From Betaproteobacteria bacterium (lineage in GTDB: Bacteria; Pseudomonadota; Gammaproteobacteria; Burkholderiales; Usitatibacteraceae): 64,000 nucleotides of DNA. The notes under the pieces were generated by a model. It was given only the letters and a program-made list of their open reading frames with translations, did not search any database and was not told where the DNA came from. The DNA lies in NCBI GenBank assembly GCA_016720925.1, contig JADKJR010000001.1, positions 1 to 64,000 on the forward strand, written 5' to 3'. The position numbers and the translations under genes are program-made. Below, in pieces: positions 34,863-43,670 of the stretch. The first letter of the stretch is position 1; each line of letters opens with the position of its first letter.

Positions 34863-36047
34863 ATGCAAAAAACTAGAATTTCACCGTTGCAACAACTCAT
34901 GTCCATAGGCAACGCGCTATTGCTTTTGGTTCTGGCGCTTCCCGCATGGGCGAGTTATGACGTGAATATACCGCCGCCAGCAACGCCAGTTGCTTCGCAG
35001 ATCTATGGATTGCACATGTACATTCTGTGGATTTGTGCGGTCATTTTTGTGATTGTGTTTAGCGCGATGTTTTATTCGATTTTCAAATTCCGTAAATCGA
35101 AGGGAGCGAAACCAGACGTCAATTTTCATGAAAGTACACTGATCGAGATCATCTGGACGATTATTCCATTCGTGATTCTGATCGCGATTGCAATTCCGGC
35201 GACTCGAACGGTGCTGGACATGAAAGATACGTCAAATCCCGATATGACGATCAAGATCACCGGCTTTCAGTGGGGCTGGCGCTATGACTACAGCGCCGAT
35301 GACATGGGTTTTTACTCCAATCTTCTAACCCCATGGAGCCAGATTGGGCAGCCGAATGTCGAGGCAACTGAAAAGAAGGGCGACGACTACCTGGTGGAAG
35401 TCGATAACCCACTCGTAGTTCCAGTTGGCAAACGCATTCGCTTGCTCGTGACCTCAAACGATGTGATTCATGGCTGGTATGTTCCGCAACTCGGCGTTAA
35501 TCAATACGGTATTCCCGGTTTTATCAAGGACGTGTGGTTCACCGCAGAAAAGGTTGGTACTTATCGTGGTCAGTGTAGCCAGATATGTGGGAAGCTCCAT
35601 GGATACATGCCGATTGCCGTCGTCGTGAAGTCCGAGGCGGACTACGCAAAATGGGTTGAGGAAGCCAAAGGTAAGTGGAGTAACAAGGCGGCTGCGCCGG
35701 TCGTGGCGGTGGCCCCCGTGGAAGATGTGAGCAAGAAGTTCACGATGGCTGAACTGAAGTCCCAGGGCGAAAAAGTCTATGCTGCAAACTGTGTGGCTTG
35801 TCACCAGCCGAGCGGCAAAGGTATGCCGCCTGCATTTCCACCACTAGCGGGCTCCAAGGTGGTACTGGCATCCGCCGATCAGCAGATCAATATTGTGCTG
35901 AATGGAAGGCCGAATACCGCGATGGTGTCATTTGCGCGGCTTTCAAACACGGAACTGGCATCGGTAATTACGTACACCAAGAATTCGTTTGGCAACAGTA
36001 CCGGAACACTCGTGCAGCCAGCTGATGTCAAGGCCGCGCGAAAATAA
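34863..36047 (+). CDS. ctaC: Cytochrome c oxidase subunit II with fused cytochrome c (caa3 type)
   Basis: 394 residues: signal peptide, two membrane helices, then the CuA cupredoxin domain (CSQICGKLHGYM plus upstream H and VPQLG) and a C-terminal cytochrome c domain with CVACH and an axial Met (MPPAFPPLAG). Subunit II passes electrons from cytochrome c to CuA and heme a; the fused heme makes it self-sufficient. It heads the cta operon. Confidence 0.95.
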   Translation: MQKTRISPLQQLMSIGNALLLLVLALPAWASYDVNIPPPATPVASQIYGLHMYILWICAVIFVIVFSAMFYSIFKFRKSKGAKPDVNFHESTLIEIIWTIIPFVILIAIAIPATRTVLDMKDTSNPDMTIKITGFQWGWRYDYSADDMGFYSNLLTPWSQIGQPNVEATEKKGDDYLVEVDNPLVVPVGKRIRLLVTSNDVIHGWYVPQLGVNQYGIPGFIKDVWFTAEKVGTYRGQCSQICGKLHGYMPIAVVVKSEADYAKWVEEAKGKWSNKAAAPVVAVAPVEDVSKKFTMAELKSQGEKVYAANCVACHQPSGKGMPPAFPPLAGSKVVLASADQQINIVLNGRPNTAMVSFARLSNTELASVITYTKNSFGNSTGTLVQPADVKAARK

Positions 36048-36128
36048 ATTGTTGGCCACAAAACCACACATCATCCCATTTCTTAAAACGGCATAGCCGC
36101 TTAGAGATAGATTAGTCAGGAGATCGCC

Positions 36129-37742
36129 ATGGCGAACGCAGCGATACACGCACCAGGAAGCGCCCCGATGCACGGGGACGATCACGCGCATGAACATCAC
36201 GATCATAAAGGGCCGTGGACGCGCATTTTCACCACTACAAACCACAAAGATATTGGGAGTATGTATCTGTGGTTCGGGTTCCTGATGTTTTTCGTCGGTG
36301 GCGCGATGGCGCTCGGCATTCGAGCGGAATTATTTCGTCCCGGACTCCAATGGATGCAGCCAGAGTTGTTTAATTCGCTTACAACCGTCCATGCGCTGGT
36401 AATGATTTTCGGCGGCGTAATGCCGGCATTTGTTGGGTTTGCAAATTGGCTGATACCGATGCAGATCGGTGCGGCGGACATGGCGTTTCCGCGAATGAAC
36501 AACTGGAGTTTCTGGATCATGATTCCGGCCGCCGTGCTTCTTATGGCGTCCTTCTTTGTGCCTGGCGGCGCTGCGGCATCCGGTTGGACGCTCTACCCGC
36601 CATTGGTTACGCAGGGCGGCATGGGTACCGACATGACGATTCTGGCCATACATCTGCTTGGCGCTTCGTCGATCATGGGTTCGATCAACATTATTACGAC
36701 CATCCTCAACCTTCGCGCGCCCGGTATGACATTGATGAAAATGCCATTGTTCTGCTGGACATGGCTCATTACCGCGTATTTGCTGATCGCAACCATGCCT
36801 GTGTTGGCGGGCGCGGTCACCATGCTCCTTACTGACCGTCATTTCGGCACTAGCTTTTTCAATGCGGCCGGCGGCGGCGACCCGACCATGTTCATGCACA
36901 TTTTCTGGTTTTTCGGGCACCCCGAAGTGTATATCCTGATCCTGCCGGCGTTTGGCATCGTCTCGCAGATCATCCCCGCGTTTTCGCGCAAGCCGCTATT
37001 TGGCTATGCGTCGATGGTGTATGCAACTGCTGCGATCGCGATTCTGTCGTTCATCGTATGGGGACATCACATGTTCACGGTGGGGATGCCGGCTGCGGGC
37101 CAGCTTTTCTTCATGTTTGCAACGATGCTGATCGCGGTGCCGACAGGCGTGAAAATTTTCAACTGGATTTCGACCATGTGGCGCGGATCGCTGACGTTTG
37201 AAACGCCCATGCTGTTCTGCATTGGTTTCCTGTGCATGTTCACGCTGGGCGGATTCTCCGGGTTGGTGCTAGCGATTGCCGCGGTCGATATCACCTTGCA
37301 TAACACCTACTACGTGGTAGCGCATTTTCATTACGTGTTGTTTCCCGGGGCCATCTGGGGCCTTACCGCGGGCGTTTATTTCTGGCTGCCAAAATTCACC
37401 GGCAAGATGTACAACGAGACCCTGGGAAAATGGCATTTCTGGATATCGGCGATCGCCTTCAACATTACCTTTTTTCCCCAACACTTCCTGGGATTGGCTG
37501 GAATGCCACGGCGCATCCCTGACTACGCATTGCAATATGCCGAATGGAACATGATTTCGACTATTGGCGCATTTCTCCTTGGCTTCAGCCAGCTGATTTT
37601 CCTGTACAACGTGGTGACCACTATCCGTTCGGGCGAGAAGGCGAAAGACAAGCAGTGGGAGGGGGCGGATTCACTGGAATGGACGCATCTTCCCAGTCCA
37701 GTGCCCTACCACACGTTTGAAACGGCGCCCGTCATCAAGTAG
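36129..37742 (+). CDS. ctaD: Cytochrome c oxidase subunit I
   Basis: 537 residues with 12 membrane helices. Heme a/CuB ligands: an early TTVHALVM His, HPEVYILILP (His-Tyr cross-link pair), WGHHMFTVGM and AHFHYVLFPG. K-channel and D-channel residues are present as in A-type oxidases. The N-terminus has a His/Asp-rich extension (MHGDDHAHEHHDHKG) that may bind metal. It is the catalytic core of the aa3 oxidase. Confidence 0.97.
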   Translation: MANAAIHAPGSAPMHGDDHAHEHHDHKGPWTRIFTTTNHKDIGSMYLWFGFLMFFVGGAMALGIRAELFRPGLQWMQPELFNSLTTVHALVMIFGGVMPAFVGFANWLIPMQIGAADMAFPRMNNWSFWIMIPAAVLLMASFFVPGGAAASGWTLYPPLVTQGGMGTDMTILAIHLLGASSIMGSINIITTILNLRAPGMTLMKMPLFCWTWLITAYLLIATMPVLAGAVTMLLTDRHFGTSFFNAAGGGDPTMFMHIFWFFGHPEVYILILPAFGIVSQIIPAFSRKPLFGYASMVYATAAIAILSFIVWGHHMFTVGMPAAGQLFFMFATMLIAVPTGVKIFNWISTMWRGSLTFETPMLFCIGFLCMFTLGGFSGLVLAIAAVDITLHNTYYVVAHFHYVLFPGAIWGLTAGVYFWLPKFTGKMYNETLGKWHFWISAIAFNITFFPQHFLGLAGMPRRIPDYALQYAEWNMISTIGAFLLGFSQLIFLYNVVTTIRSGEKAKDKQWEGADSLEWTHLPSPVPYHTFETAPVIK

Positions 37743-37755
37743 CTATCATACGAAC

Positions 37756-37896
37756 ATGACCGAAGACAAATTTTCAGCAGGTGACGTGCCGGCGCGAAAT
37801 ACGCGGGGGAAATATGTCACGCTGGTCGTGTTGCTGCTATGGGTGGCTGCTGTATTGACGTTTACGTTTCTGAAGTTTTCCGGTGCCGTCAAATGA
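37756..37896 (+). CDS. Cytochrome oxidase small assembly protein (CoxM-like)
   Basis: 46 residues with one membrane helix (TLVVLLLWVAAVLTFTFLKF) near the C-terminus. A small protein in exactly this place between ctaD and ctaG is usual in betaproteobacteria. The gene overlaps ctaG by four bases (ATGA). Recognition rests on position and layout. Confidence 0.7.
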   Translation: MTEDKFSAGDVPARNTRGKYVTLVVLLLWVAAVLTFTFLKFSGAVK

Positions 37897-38453
37897 GCGA
37901 ACATGCCATTGAAAGTCCGTTGCGCCGGGAGCAGCGTGAAAATGCGCGCGTAACGCTGAAAAAATTGCTGTTGATCGTTCCCGTGATGCTGGTGTTTTGT
38001 GCATCGATGGTGCCGCTGTATCGCCAGATTTGCGAGGTGTTGGGAATTACCGCGACGAAGGCGGTTGCGCAGAATACGCAGGTGGATACGGGGCGGACTG
38101 TTATGGTTGAGTTTGACTCGAATGTGAACCAGCATTTCGGCTGGCGCTTCGAGGCGGTCGAGAAGCGATTGGAGATTCATCCGGGCGCGGTGGTGACGAT
38201 AAATTATCGCGTGACCAACACACTTCCGCATGCAACCACAGGGCGAGCCGTCCCCAGTTTTGGTCCATTGGAGGCGGGACTGTATTTCAACAAGATTGCT
38301 TGCTTCTGTTTCAGCAACCAGACGTTGCAGGCGGGTGAGACGCGCGATATGCCGGTGACATTTTTTGTTGACCCGAAGTTACCAAAGGATATTGGAGCGA
38401 TCGCGCTTTCATATACATTTTTTGATGTGACCGACGAGCAGAAGAAATCCTGA
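37893..38453 (+). CDS. ctaG: Cytochrome c oxidase assembly protein CtaG (Cox11)
   Basis: 186 residues: an N-terminal anchor (LLLIVPVMLVFCASMVPLY) and a periplasmic immunoglobulin-like domain with copper-binding CFCF (KIACFCFSNQTLQAG) and RDMPVTFFVDP. It delivers copper to the CuB site of subunit I. ATG 37893 lies inside the small protein's stop. Confidence 0.95.
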   Translation: MSEHAIESPLRREQRENARVTLKKLLLIVPVMLVFCASMVPLYRQICEVLGITATKAVAQNTQVDTGRTVMVEFDSNVNQHFGWRFEAVEKRLEIHPGAVVTINYRVTNTLPHATTGRAVPSFGPLEAGLYFNKIACFCFSNQTLQAGETRDMPVTFFVDPKLPKDIGAIALSYTFFDVTDEQKKS

Positions 38454-38628
38454 TGTGGGATACGCTCAAGGCGGTGATGTGGGGTTTTTTGGGCATTCGT
38501 AGCAGCAAGGGCTATGAGAACGATCAAAAGAAACTGAAAATTCATCATGTGATCGCAGCCGGTTTTTTTGCGCGTTAATTTTTGTGGTGAGTTTGTTTTT
38601 CCTGGTGAGAATGCTCACCGCCAAGTAA
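38453..38628 (+). pseudogene. DUF2970 protein, frame-shifted in a T-run
   Basis: MWDTLKAVMWGFLGIRSSK ... HHVIAAGFF matches DUF2970 and then stops at 38575 in the actual frame. One extra T in the 7-T run (38563-38569) restores the expected helix (ALIFVVSLFFLVRMLTAK, ending at 38628). The family is a short membrane protein always found between ctaG and ctaE. A single-T loss in a homopolymer may be real or a sequencing error. The start overlaps the ctaG stop by one base. Confidence 0.75.
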
Positions 38629-38640
38629 AGGGAGTTTCAA

Positions 38641-39507
38641 TTGAGCACTGTGACTGGCGGATATTATTTTGCCCCACCCTCTAAATGGCCCGTAGTCGGT
38701 TCGACGGCGCTGTTTTTTTTCGCCTCCGGGTTGGTACTCTGGATGAACCAGATACAGCCTTGGGGAAATATCTCACTTCTGGTGGGGTTCTCTATCCTCG
38801 TGTACATGCTGTTTGGATGGTTCGGGGTCGTCATTCACGAAAGTGAAGGCGGCCTGTATAACAAGCAGGTGGATACCTCCTATCGCTGGAGCATGAGCTG
38901 GTTCATCTTTTCAGAGGTCATGTTTTTCGCGGCGTTCTTTGGCGCTTTGTTTTATGCCCGGACATTTTCAGTGCCATGGCTGGGTGAGATCGATAATTCG
39001 TTGATCTGGCAAGGCTATGATGGAAAATGGCCGACTGTCGGTCCCTACCTGGAAAGGGATCCCGCCTTTGCATTCGCCTCGATGAGTGCCTGGGGCATAC
39101 CGCTGCTGAACACGGCGCTGCTACTGTCTTCAGGCGCCACGGTCACTTGGGCGCACCACGCATTGAAGGCCGGTCATCGTGGACAGTTGATTCTGGGATT
39201 ATTCCTGACGGTGGCACTTGGGTTCACCTTCCTGGGTTTCCAGATTTACGAGTATGTTCACGCTTACAGTGAATTGAATCTTAAGCTTACGTCGGGCGTG
39301 TTTGGGTCGACATTTTTCATGTTGACTGGATTCCATGGGTTCCACGTGACTTTGGGCGCCGTCATGCTGACGGTCATTTTGTTCCGTTGCATGAAAGGGC
39401 ATTTCAAGCCGGACCATCATTTCGGTTTTGAGGCGGTGGCTTGGTATTGGCATTTTGTGGACGTGGTTTGGCTGGGGTTGTTTCTCTTCGTTTACGTGCT
39501 CGTCTAG
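38641..39507 (+). CDS. ctaE: Cytochrome c oxidase subunit III
   Basis: 288 residues with seven membrane helices. Family features include WMSWFIFSEVMFFAAFFGA-like (SWFIFSEVMFF) and a C-terminal HFVDVVWLGLFLFVYV. The TTG start follows GGGAG (38630-38634). A strong terminator follows. Confidence 0.95.
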   Translation: MSTVTGGYYFAPPSKWPVVGSTALFFFASGLVLWMNQIQPWGNISLLVGFSILVYMLFGWFGVVIHESEGGLYNKQVDTSYRWSMSWFIFSEVMFFAAFFGALFYARTFSVPWLGEIDNSLIWQGYDGKWPTVGPYLERDPAFAFASMSAWGIPLLNTALLLSSGATVTWAHHALKAGHRGQLILGLFLTVALGFTFLGFQIYEYVHAYSELNLKLTSGVFGSTFFMLTGFHGFHVTLGAVMLTVILFRCMKGHFKPDHHFGFEAVAWYWHFVDVVWLGLFLFVYVLV

Positions 39508-39528
39508 AGCGATCCAGAATTGATCGTG

Positions 39529-39560
39529 AAAAAGGCCGCACAAATTGTGCGGCCTTTTTT
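39529..39560 (+). terminator. Rho-independent terminator after ctaE (bidirectional)
   Basis: AAAAAGGCCGCAC-AAATT-GTGCGGCCTTTTTT: a nearly perfect 8-bp GC stem with T-tracts on both strands, between ctaE (+) and the DUF2909 gene (-). It could end transcription from both sides. Confidence 0.9.
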
Positions 39561-39580
39561 GTTTGGCAGGACTTTGGCCG

Positions 39581-39772
39581 CTACTTCCCGGGTATCCATC
39601 CCATGAAATAACCGGCAATCACGATCAGAAAGATAGTGACGGAGAGCGCGACGCGAATCGTCAGCGCAATCACGGTGCGTCGCGATTGCCCCTTGTCCCG
39701 ATACATGAAATAGAGGCCGCTGAACAGGCTCAGAACGACCAGAAACAGCAGTATCACCAGAGTTATTTTCAT
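39581..39772 (-). CDS. DUF2909 twin-transmembrane protein
   Basis: 63 residues with two membrane helices (LVILLFLVVLSLFSGLYFMY and IRVALSVTIFLIVIAGYF) joined by a short basic loop. DUF2909 genes sit next to surf1 in betaproteobacterial cta clusters, where a role in oxidase assembly is presumed. It is on the opposite strand from its neighbours. Confidence 0.8.
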   Translation of the reverse strand: MKITLVILLFLVVLSLFSGLYFMYRDKGQSRRTVIALTIRVALSVTIFLIVIAGYFMGWIPGK

Positions 39773-39862
39773 TGCTTTACTTGCGCAAGAGCGGAATCAC
39801 CCCTGTGCAGAACGGTCAAAGTTGTCCAATCAGTAGTCTACTGCGTCTGCCCTTCATTACCG

Positions 39863-40645
39863 ATGAATTTCTCCTTTCCAAGGCTGCGCTTCAAGCCAAC
39901 TCTCGTGCCGACGCTGGCTGCGTTGGCAATGGTCTTTGTGACGGGATATCTGGGACATTGGCAGCAGGAGCGAGCCGCCGAGAAGCGTGCGTTGCAGCGT
40001 GAATATGACATCCGCAACGCTCAGCCTCCGCTAAGGCTTGATACCCGCACGCGTGACCGGGCAATGCGCTACCGCCAGGCGGTGGCAGAGGGCGAGTGGC
40101 ATGCGCCAGGGCAAATTTATGTCGACAATCAGGTAAAGCATGAAGTGGCTGGCTTCCACGTGATCACACCCCTGAAACTGCAGGGCGTTGAAGGCTACGT
40201 TCTGGTCAATCGAGGCTGGATCGCGCGTGGGCCGAATTACCCATTGCCACCTGTTGCGGCTGTTCCTGCCGGGCGCGTCGCGGTCATCGGGCAGTTGACC
40301 ATACCTTCCGATCGCTTCATGGAGTTGTCAACGAATTCCATCCAGGGGCCGGTATGGCAGAATCTGACCATTGAACGTTACCGCGCCGCGACGGAGCTTG
40401 ATGTATTGCCTTTCGTCCTGCTTGCCCACGATGCGCCCCCGCCAATGGAGCCAATTGTCGAGCGTCCTGATGCGCGAGCAGACAAGCACGTCGAGTACAT
40501 GTTGACCTGGTATTCGCTTGCCGCAACAGTCGTTGTCCTTTGGCTGGTACTGAATACAAAGCGTGCGGCGTCCAATATTGCGGGGGCATTTGAAGATGCG
40601 GTAAGCCCCAGCGCATCGTCGAACTGGAAAGAACACAACCCATGA
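39863..40645 (+). CDS. SURF1 family oxidase assembly protein
   Basis: 260 residues with one helix at each end, as in SURF1. Landmarks: GYLGHWQQERAAEKRAL, RYRQAVAEGEW, YVLVNRGWIARG and C-terminal KHVEYMLTWYSLAATVVVLW. It helps insert heme a into subunit I. ATG 39863 begins the family start; upstream codons in the longer frame include the terminator region. Confidence 0.9.
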   Translation: MNFSFPRLRFKPTLVPTLAALAMVFVTGYLGHWQQERAAEKRALQREYDIRNAQPPLRLDTRTRDRAMRYRQAVAEGEWHAPGQIYVDNQVKHEVAGFHVITPLKLQGVEGYVLVNRGWIARGPNYPLPPVAAVPAGRVAVIGQLTIPSDRFMELSTNSIQGPVWQNLTIERYRAATELDVLPFVLLAHDAPPPMEPIVERPDARADKHVEYMLTWYSLAATVVVLWLVLNTKRAASNIAGAFEDAVSPSASSNWKEHNP

Positions 40646-41214
40646 CCCAACGCACAAAATTTCTGTTGCTTGTCGCTCTGTTCATCGTCCCGACAATTGC
40701 GTCGTTTATTGCGTTCTATTTTTTTCCGCCAAGCAAGACGACAAACTACGGCACGCTGATATCGCCTGTCATCGTCTTTCCGCAGGCGCCAACGATCAGA
40801 CTGGATGCAGGCAAGGATCCGCTCGTACCCAGTCTTCGCGGGAAATGGCTGATGATTACCCGCGATAGCGGGCTTTGCCAGGCGGCATGCCAGAAAAAAC
40901 TCTACGCGATGCGACAGGCTCGGCTGATTCTCGGTCGCGATCAGGATCGTGTGTTGCGCGTTGTGCTGGTAGATGACGATGTACCACCAGCTTTGTCGCT
41001 ACAGAATACTTACGAAGGAACGCTCTGGATATCTGCCAAGTCGCACCCCTGGCTTGTTGCATTGCCAAGTTCACCGGAGGATGCGTCGGGCAGAGGTTCC
41101 ATTTACGCGGTTGACACGCTGGGCAATTTATTTATGCGCTACACCGGCGACCCAGATATCAAGCGATTGTCAAATGACATACAGCGTGTGCTCAAGGCAT
41201 CACAGATTGGCTGA
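40642..41214 (+). CDS. SCO/thioredoxin-like membrane protein of cta clusters
   Basis: 190 residues: one N-terminal helix (LLVALFIVPTIASFIAFYFF) and a thioredoxin-like part with GKWLMITRDSGLCQAACQKKL, where CxxxC resembles the copper/thiol site of SCO proteins. The role is presumably in oxidase maturation. It overlaps surf1 by four bases. ctaA (heme A synthase) normally follows here but is absent. Confidence 0.7.
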   Translation: MTQRTKFLLLVALFIVPTIASFIAFYFFPPSKTTNYGTLISPVIVFPQAPTIRLDAGKDPLVPSLRGKWLMITRDSGLCQAACQKKLYAMRQARLILGRDQDRVLRVVLVDDDVPPALSLQNTYEGTLWISAKSHPWLVALPSSPEDASGRGSIYAVDTLGNLFMRYTGDPDIKRLSNDIQRVLKASQIG

Positions 41215-41245
41215 CCATGACGTAAGCAGGCAACTGGCCCAACGG

Positions 41246-41251
41246 TATAAT
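41246..41251 (+). promoter_or_regulatory. Candidate -10 box for ctaB
   Basis: A perfect TATAAT, 76 bases before the ctaB ATG, in the 113-base gap where ctaA is normally found. The upstream sequence (TAAGCA, 17 bases before) is a poor -35. Confidence 0.4.
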
Positions 41252-41327
41252 GGTGCCGCCGATGCATTGACGATGCGCAAGTGTTGTCTATCAATTCACA
41301 AACGACCAAGTACGGACCCGTCATCAA

Positions 41328-42236
41328 ATGTCTCAACAAATAGCCTCCCTTCCTCAGCGTGGTGTGATGGTTCAGTTTCTCGAGCTGACGAAACCGCGTG
41401 TCAATGCGCTCATTGTTTTTACGGCGATCATTGGAATGATGCTTGCCCACCCGGTAGGAATAGAGTGGGACTTGCCGCTGATGCTCATCGCAACGGTTGG
41501 CATCTCATTGGTTGCTGGCGCGGCGGCGGCGTTTAACTGCCTGGTCGAGCAACAGATTGACCAGAAGATGGCGCGTACGCGCGCACGGCCAACAGCAGCC
41601 GGTTCGATTTCAACTTGGCAGGTTTTGGCGCTTGCCGGTATTGTTGGTGGCGCCGGACTTCTCGTCCTGTACCGATATGTGAATCCGCTCACCATGTGGT
41701 TGACCCTTGCCACATTCGTCGGATATGCGATCGTTTACACCGTCATTCTCAAACCGGCAACGCCGCAAAATATCGTCATCGGTGGTGCATCCGGTGCCAT
41801 GCCGCCAATTCTGGGCTGGGCTGCGGTGGCGGGCGTCGTGGATCCACATGCGCTCTTGCTGTTCCTGATAATTTTCGCGTGGACGCCGCCGCACTTCTGG
41901 GCCCTGGCGTTATATCGCAAGAATGAATACGCCAAGGCGGGCGTGCCAATGCTTCCGGTGACACACGGTGATGACTTTACCAAGTTGCACCTGTTGCTCT
42001 ACACGTTTTTGCTGGCAGCAGTCACTTTGCTGCCGTTTGCGGTAGGCATGAGCGGCTGGATCTATCTGGTGTCCATCGTGATCCTCAATGGATACTTTCT
42101 CAATTTCGCCATCAAGCTCTATCGTGATTACAGTGATGCGCTGGCGAGGAGAACGTTTGCTTTTTCGATACTCTATTTGTCACTCCTGTTTGCCGCGCTG
42201 CTCATCGATCATTACGCCGCGCTGGTACTGCAATGA
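41328..42236 (+). CDS. ctaB: Protoheme IX farnesyltransferase (heme O synthase)
   Basis: 302 residues with nine membrane helices. The prenyltransferase motif is NCLVEQQIDQKMARTRARPT near residue 60, with a second acid motif (YKNEYAKAGVPMLPVTHGD) after residue 180. It converts heme B to heme O, the precursor of heme A. It overlaps the sco gene by four bases. Confidence 0.95.
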   Translation: MSQQIASLPQRGVMVQFLELTKPRVNALIVFTAIIGMMLAHPVGIEWDLPLMLIATVGISLVAGAAAAFNCLVEQQIDQKMARTRARPTAAGSISTWQVLALAGIVGGAGLLVLYRYVNPLTMWLTLATFVGYAIVYTVILKPATPQNIVIGGASGAMPPILGWAAVAGVVDPHALLLFLIIFAWTPPHFWALALYRKNEYAKAGVPMLPVTHGDDFTKLHLLLYTFLLAAVTLLPFAVGMSGWIYLVSIVILNGYFLNFAIKLYRDYSDALARRTFAFSILYLSLLFAALLIDHYAALVLQ

Positions 42237-42826
42237 AACTTCTTCACGGTGCGCTTGCCGCCTTGCTAGTGGCGCTTTTGCTGGCCGCCTGCGAAAGCAA
42301 GCCGGTATTCAATTCTCTTGACGTTGCCGGCATTCAAGGCTACGGCAGCGATTTCCGGTTGATCGACCACACCGGAAAGCCGCGCACCATGGCGGATTTT
42401 CGCGGCAAGGTCGTGGTGATGTTTTTTGGCTATACGCAATGCCCGGATGTGTGTCCCACCACATTGTCGGATATGCGTCAGGTGATGGAAAAACTGGGGA
42501 AAGATGCGGCGCACATGCAGGTGCTGTTCGTGACGGTGGACCCAAAGCGCGATACGCAAGAATTGCTTTCGAAGTATGTGCCCGCGTTCAATCCAACATT
42601 TATCGGGCTGTACGGAGATCAAGCGGCGACCGACAAAGTCGCCAAGGATTTCAAAATCGTGCATCAGATTCAGGAGGGCAAGACGCCCGAAAGTTACACG
42701 ATTGCACACACCGCGGCATCGCTGGTCTTCGATCCAAAGGGGCAGCTTCGGCTCTTTGTCAGTTATGGCATGGATGTCAACAAGCTGACCGCGGATATCA
42801 AGCTTCTGATGAAAGGAACTACCTAA
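42233..42826 (+). CDS. SCO1/SenC family copper chaperone lipoprotein
   Basis: 197 residues with a lipoprotein signal (ALLVALLLAACESK, lipobox LAAC) and a thioredoxin fold with copper-binding CPDVCP (GYTQCPDVCPTTL) and the distal His (YTIAHTAASLVF). It metallates the CuA site of subunit II. It overlaps both ctaB (ATGA) and ridA. Confidence 0.93.
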   Translation: MKLLHGALAALLVALLLAACESKPVFNSLDVAGIQGYGSDFRLIDHTGKPRTMADFRGKVVVMFFGYTQCPDVCPTTLSDMRQVMEKLGKDAAHMQVLFVTVDPKRDTQELLSKYVPAFNPTFIGLYGDQAATDKVAKDFKIVHQIQEGKTPESYTIAHTAASLVFDPKGQLRLFVSYGMDVNKLTADIKLLMKGTT

Positions 42827-43176
42827 TGGCGATTCAGCGTTTTCACGTCGGTGCGCGGTTGTCGGAAATGGCGATCCACAATGGCACTATTTATCTGGCG
42901 GGTCAGGTTGCGGGCGATCCTTCGCAGGACATTACGGGACAAACCCGGCAAGTTCTGGCGGCCATCGACAAGTTGCTAGCGGAAGCCGGCAGTGACAAAA
43001 CAAACATACTGTCGACGACAATTTATATCACCGACATGGACGATTTTCCCGCGATGAACGCCATATGGGATACATGGGTTGTTCCCGGTGCGACACCGCC
43101 GCGCGCAACCGTCAAGGCGCAACTCGCCAAGCCGGCTTACAAGGTCGAGATTCAGGTTATCGCGGCTCAGCCTTGA
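42826..43176 (+). CDS. RidA family enamine/imine deaminase
   Basis: 116 residues with the RidA fold: HNGTIYLAGQVAGDP, ILSTTIYITDMDDF, and PPRATVKAQLAKPAYKVEIQ with the catalytic Arg. It hydrolyses reactive enamines formed in amino-acid metabolism. Its ATG overlaps the sco stop (TAATG). Confidence 0.9.
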   Translation: MAIQRFHVGARLSEMAIHNGTIYLAGQVAGDPSQDITGQTRQVLAAIDKLLAEAGSDKTNILSTTIYITDMDDFPAMNAIWDTWVVPGATPPRATVKAQLAKPAYKVEIQVIAAQP

Positions 43177-43190
43177 TCAGCATCAGCCGG

Positions 43191-43643
43191 TTAACGGGAG
43201 GCGGAAAGCGCCGCGTTGTTGGCCTGGCCCACAATCGATGCCGTTGCCATCAGGTCATCCAATAATGCCATGGAGGCCTTGCCGGAGACTTTGTAGGGAT
43301 CAAGCGACGCACATTCCGAGTACTTGAGCAGCAGCGACGGATTGATGCGCTCGAGGTTCACCAGACCCATGGACCAGCAGGCGAATTTTCGTTCGCTGAT
43401 TTCTTCATAGGAAAGTACCACCACGTCTTTGTGGCGGGTATCAGCGGAGATATGGTTGTAGAGCGCGTTGACCTGCATGCGTCCGCCCTCCAGCGCCTGC
43501 AGGAAAATGCGTCCACTTGAGCAGAGGACGCCGGTGATGCCGCTCTCCGGATTATTGACCTTGGACTGCGACAGGATCTTGTGCAGTTCTTCCTGCGAGA
43601 CATCGTCGGTTGCCCGGCTTGCATACAACAAACGCACCAGCAT
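43191..43643 (-). CDS. BLUF-domain blue-light sensor protein
   Basis: 150 residues. The BLUF core of ~95 residues has LVRLLYASRA (with the FAD-contacting Tyr), SKVNNPESGITGVLCSS (Asn), FLQALEGGR (Gln) and RKFACWSMGL (Trp/Met). It binds FAD and senses blue light, and there is no output domain, so it must act through a partner. ATG 43643 is chosen over 43655 because GGAG lies six bases before it and the BLUF strand begins at once. Confidence 0.9.
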   Translation of the reverse strand: MLVRLLYASRATDDVSQEELHKILSQSKVNNPESGITGVLCSSGRIFLQALEGGRMQVNALYNHISADTRHKDVVVLSYEEISERKFACWSMGLVNLERINPSLLLKYSECASLDPYKVSGKASMALLDDLMATASIVGQANNAALSASR

Positions 43644-43670
43644 GTTGTTCTCCATTTTCCAGGTAATGAA

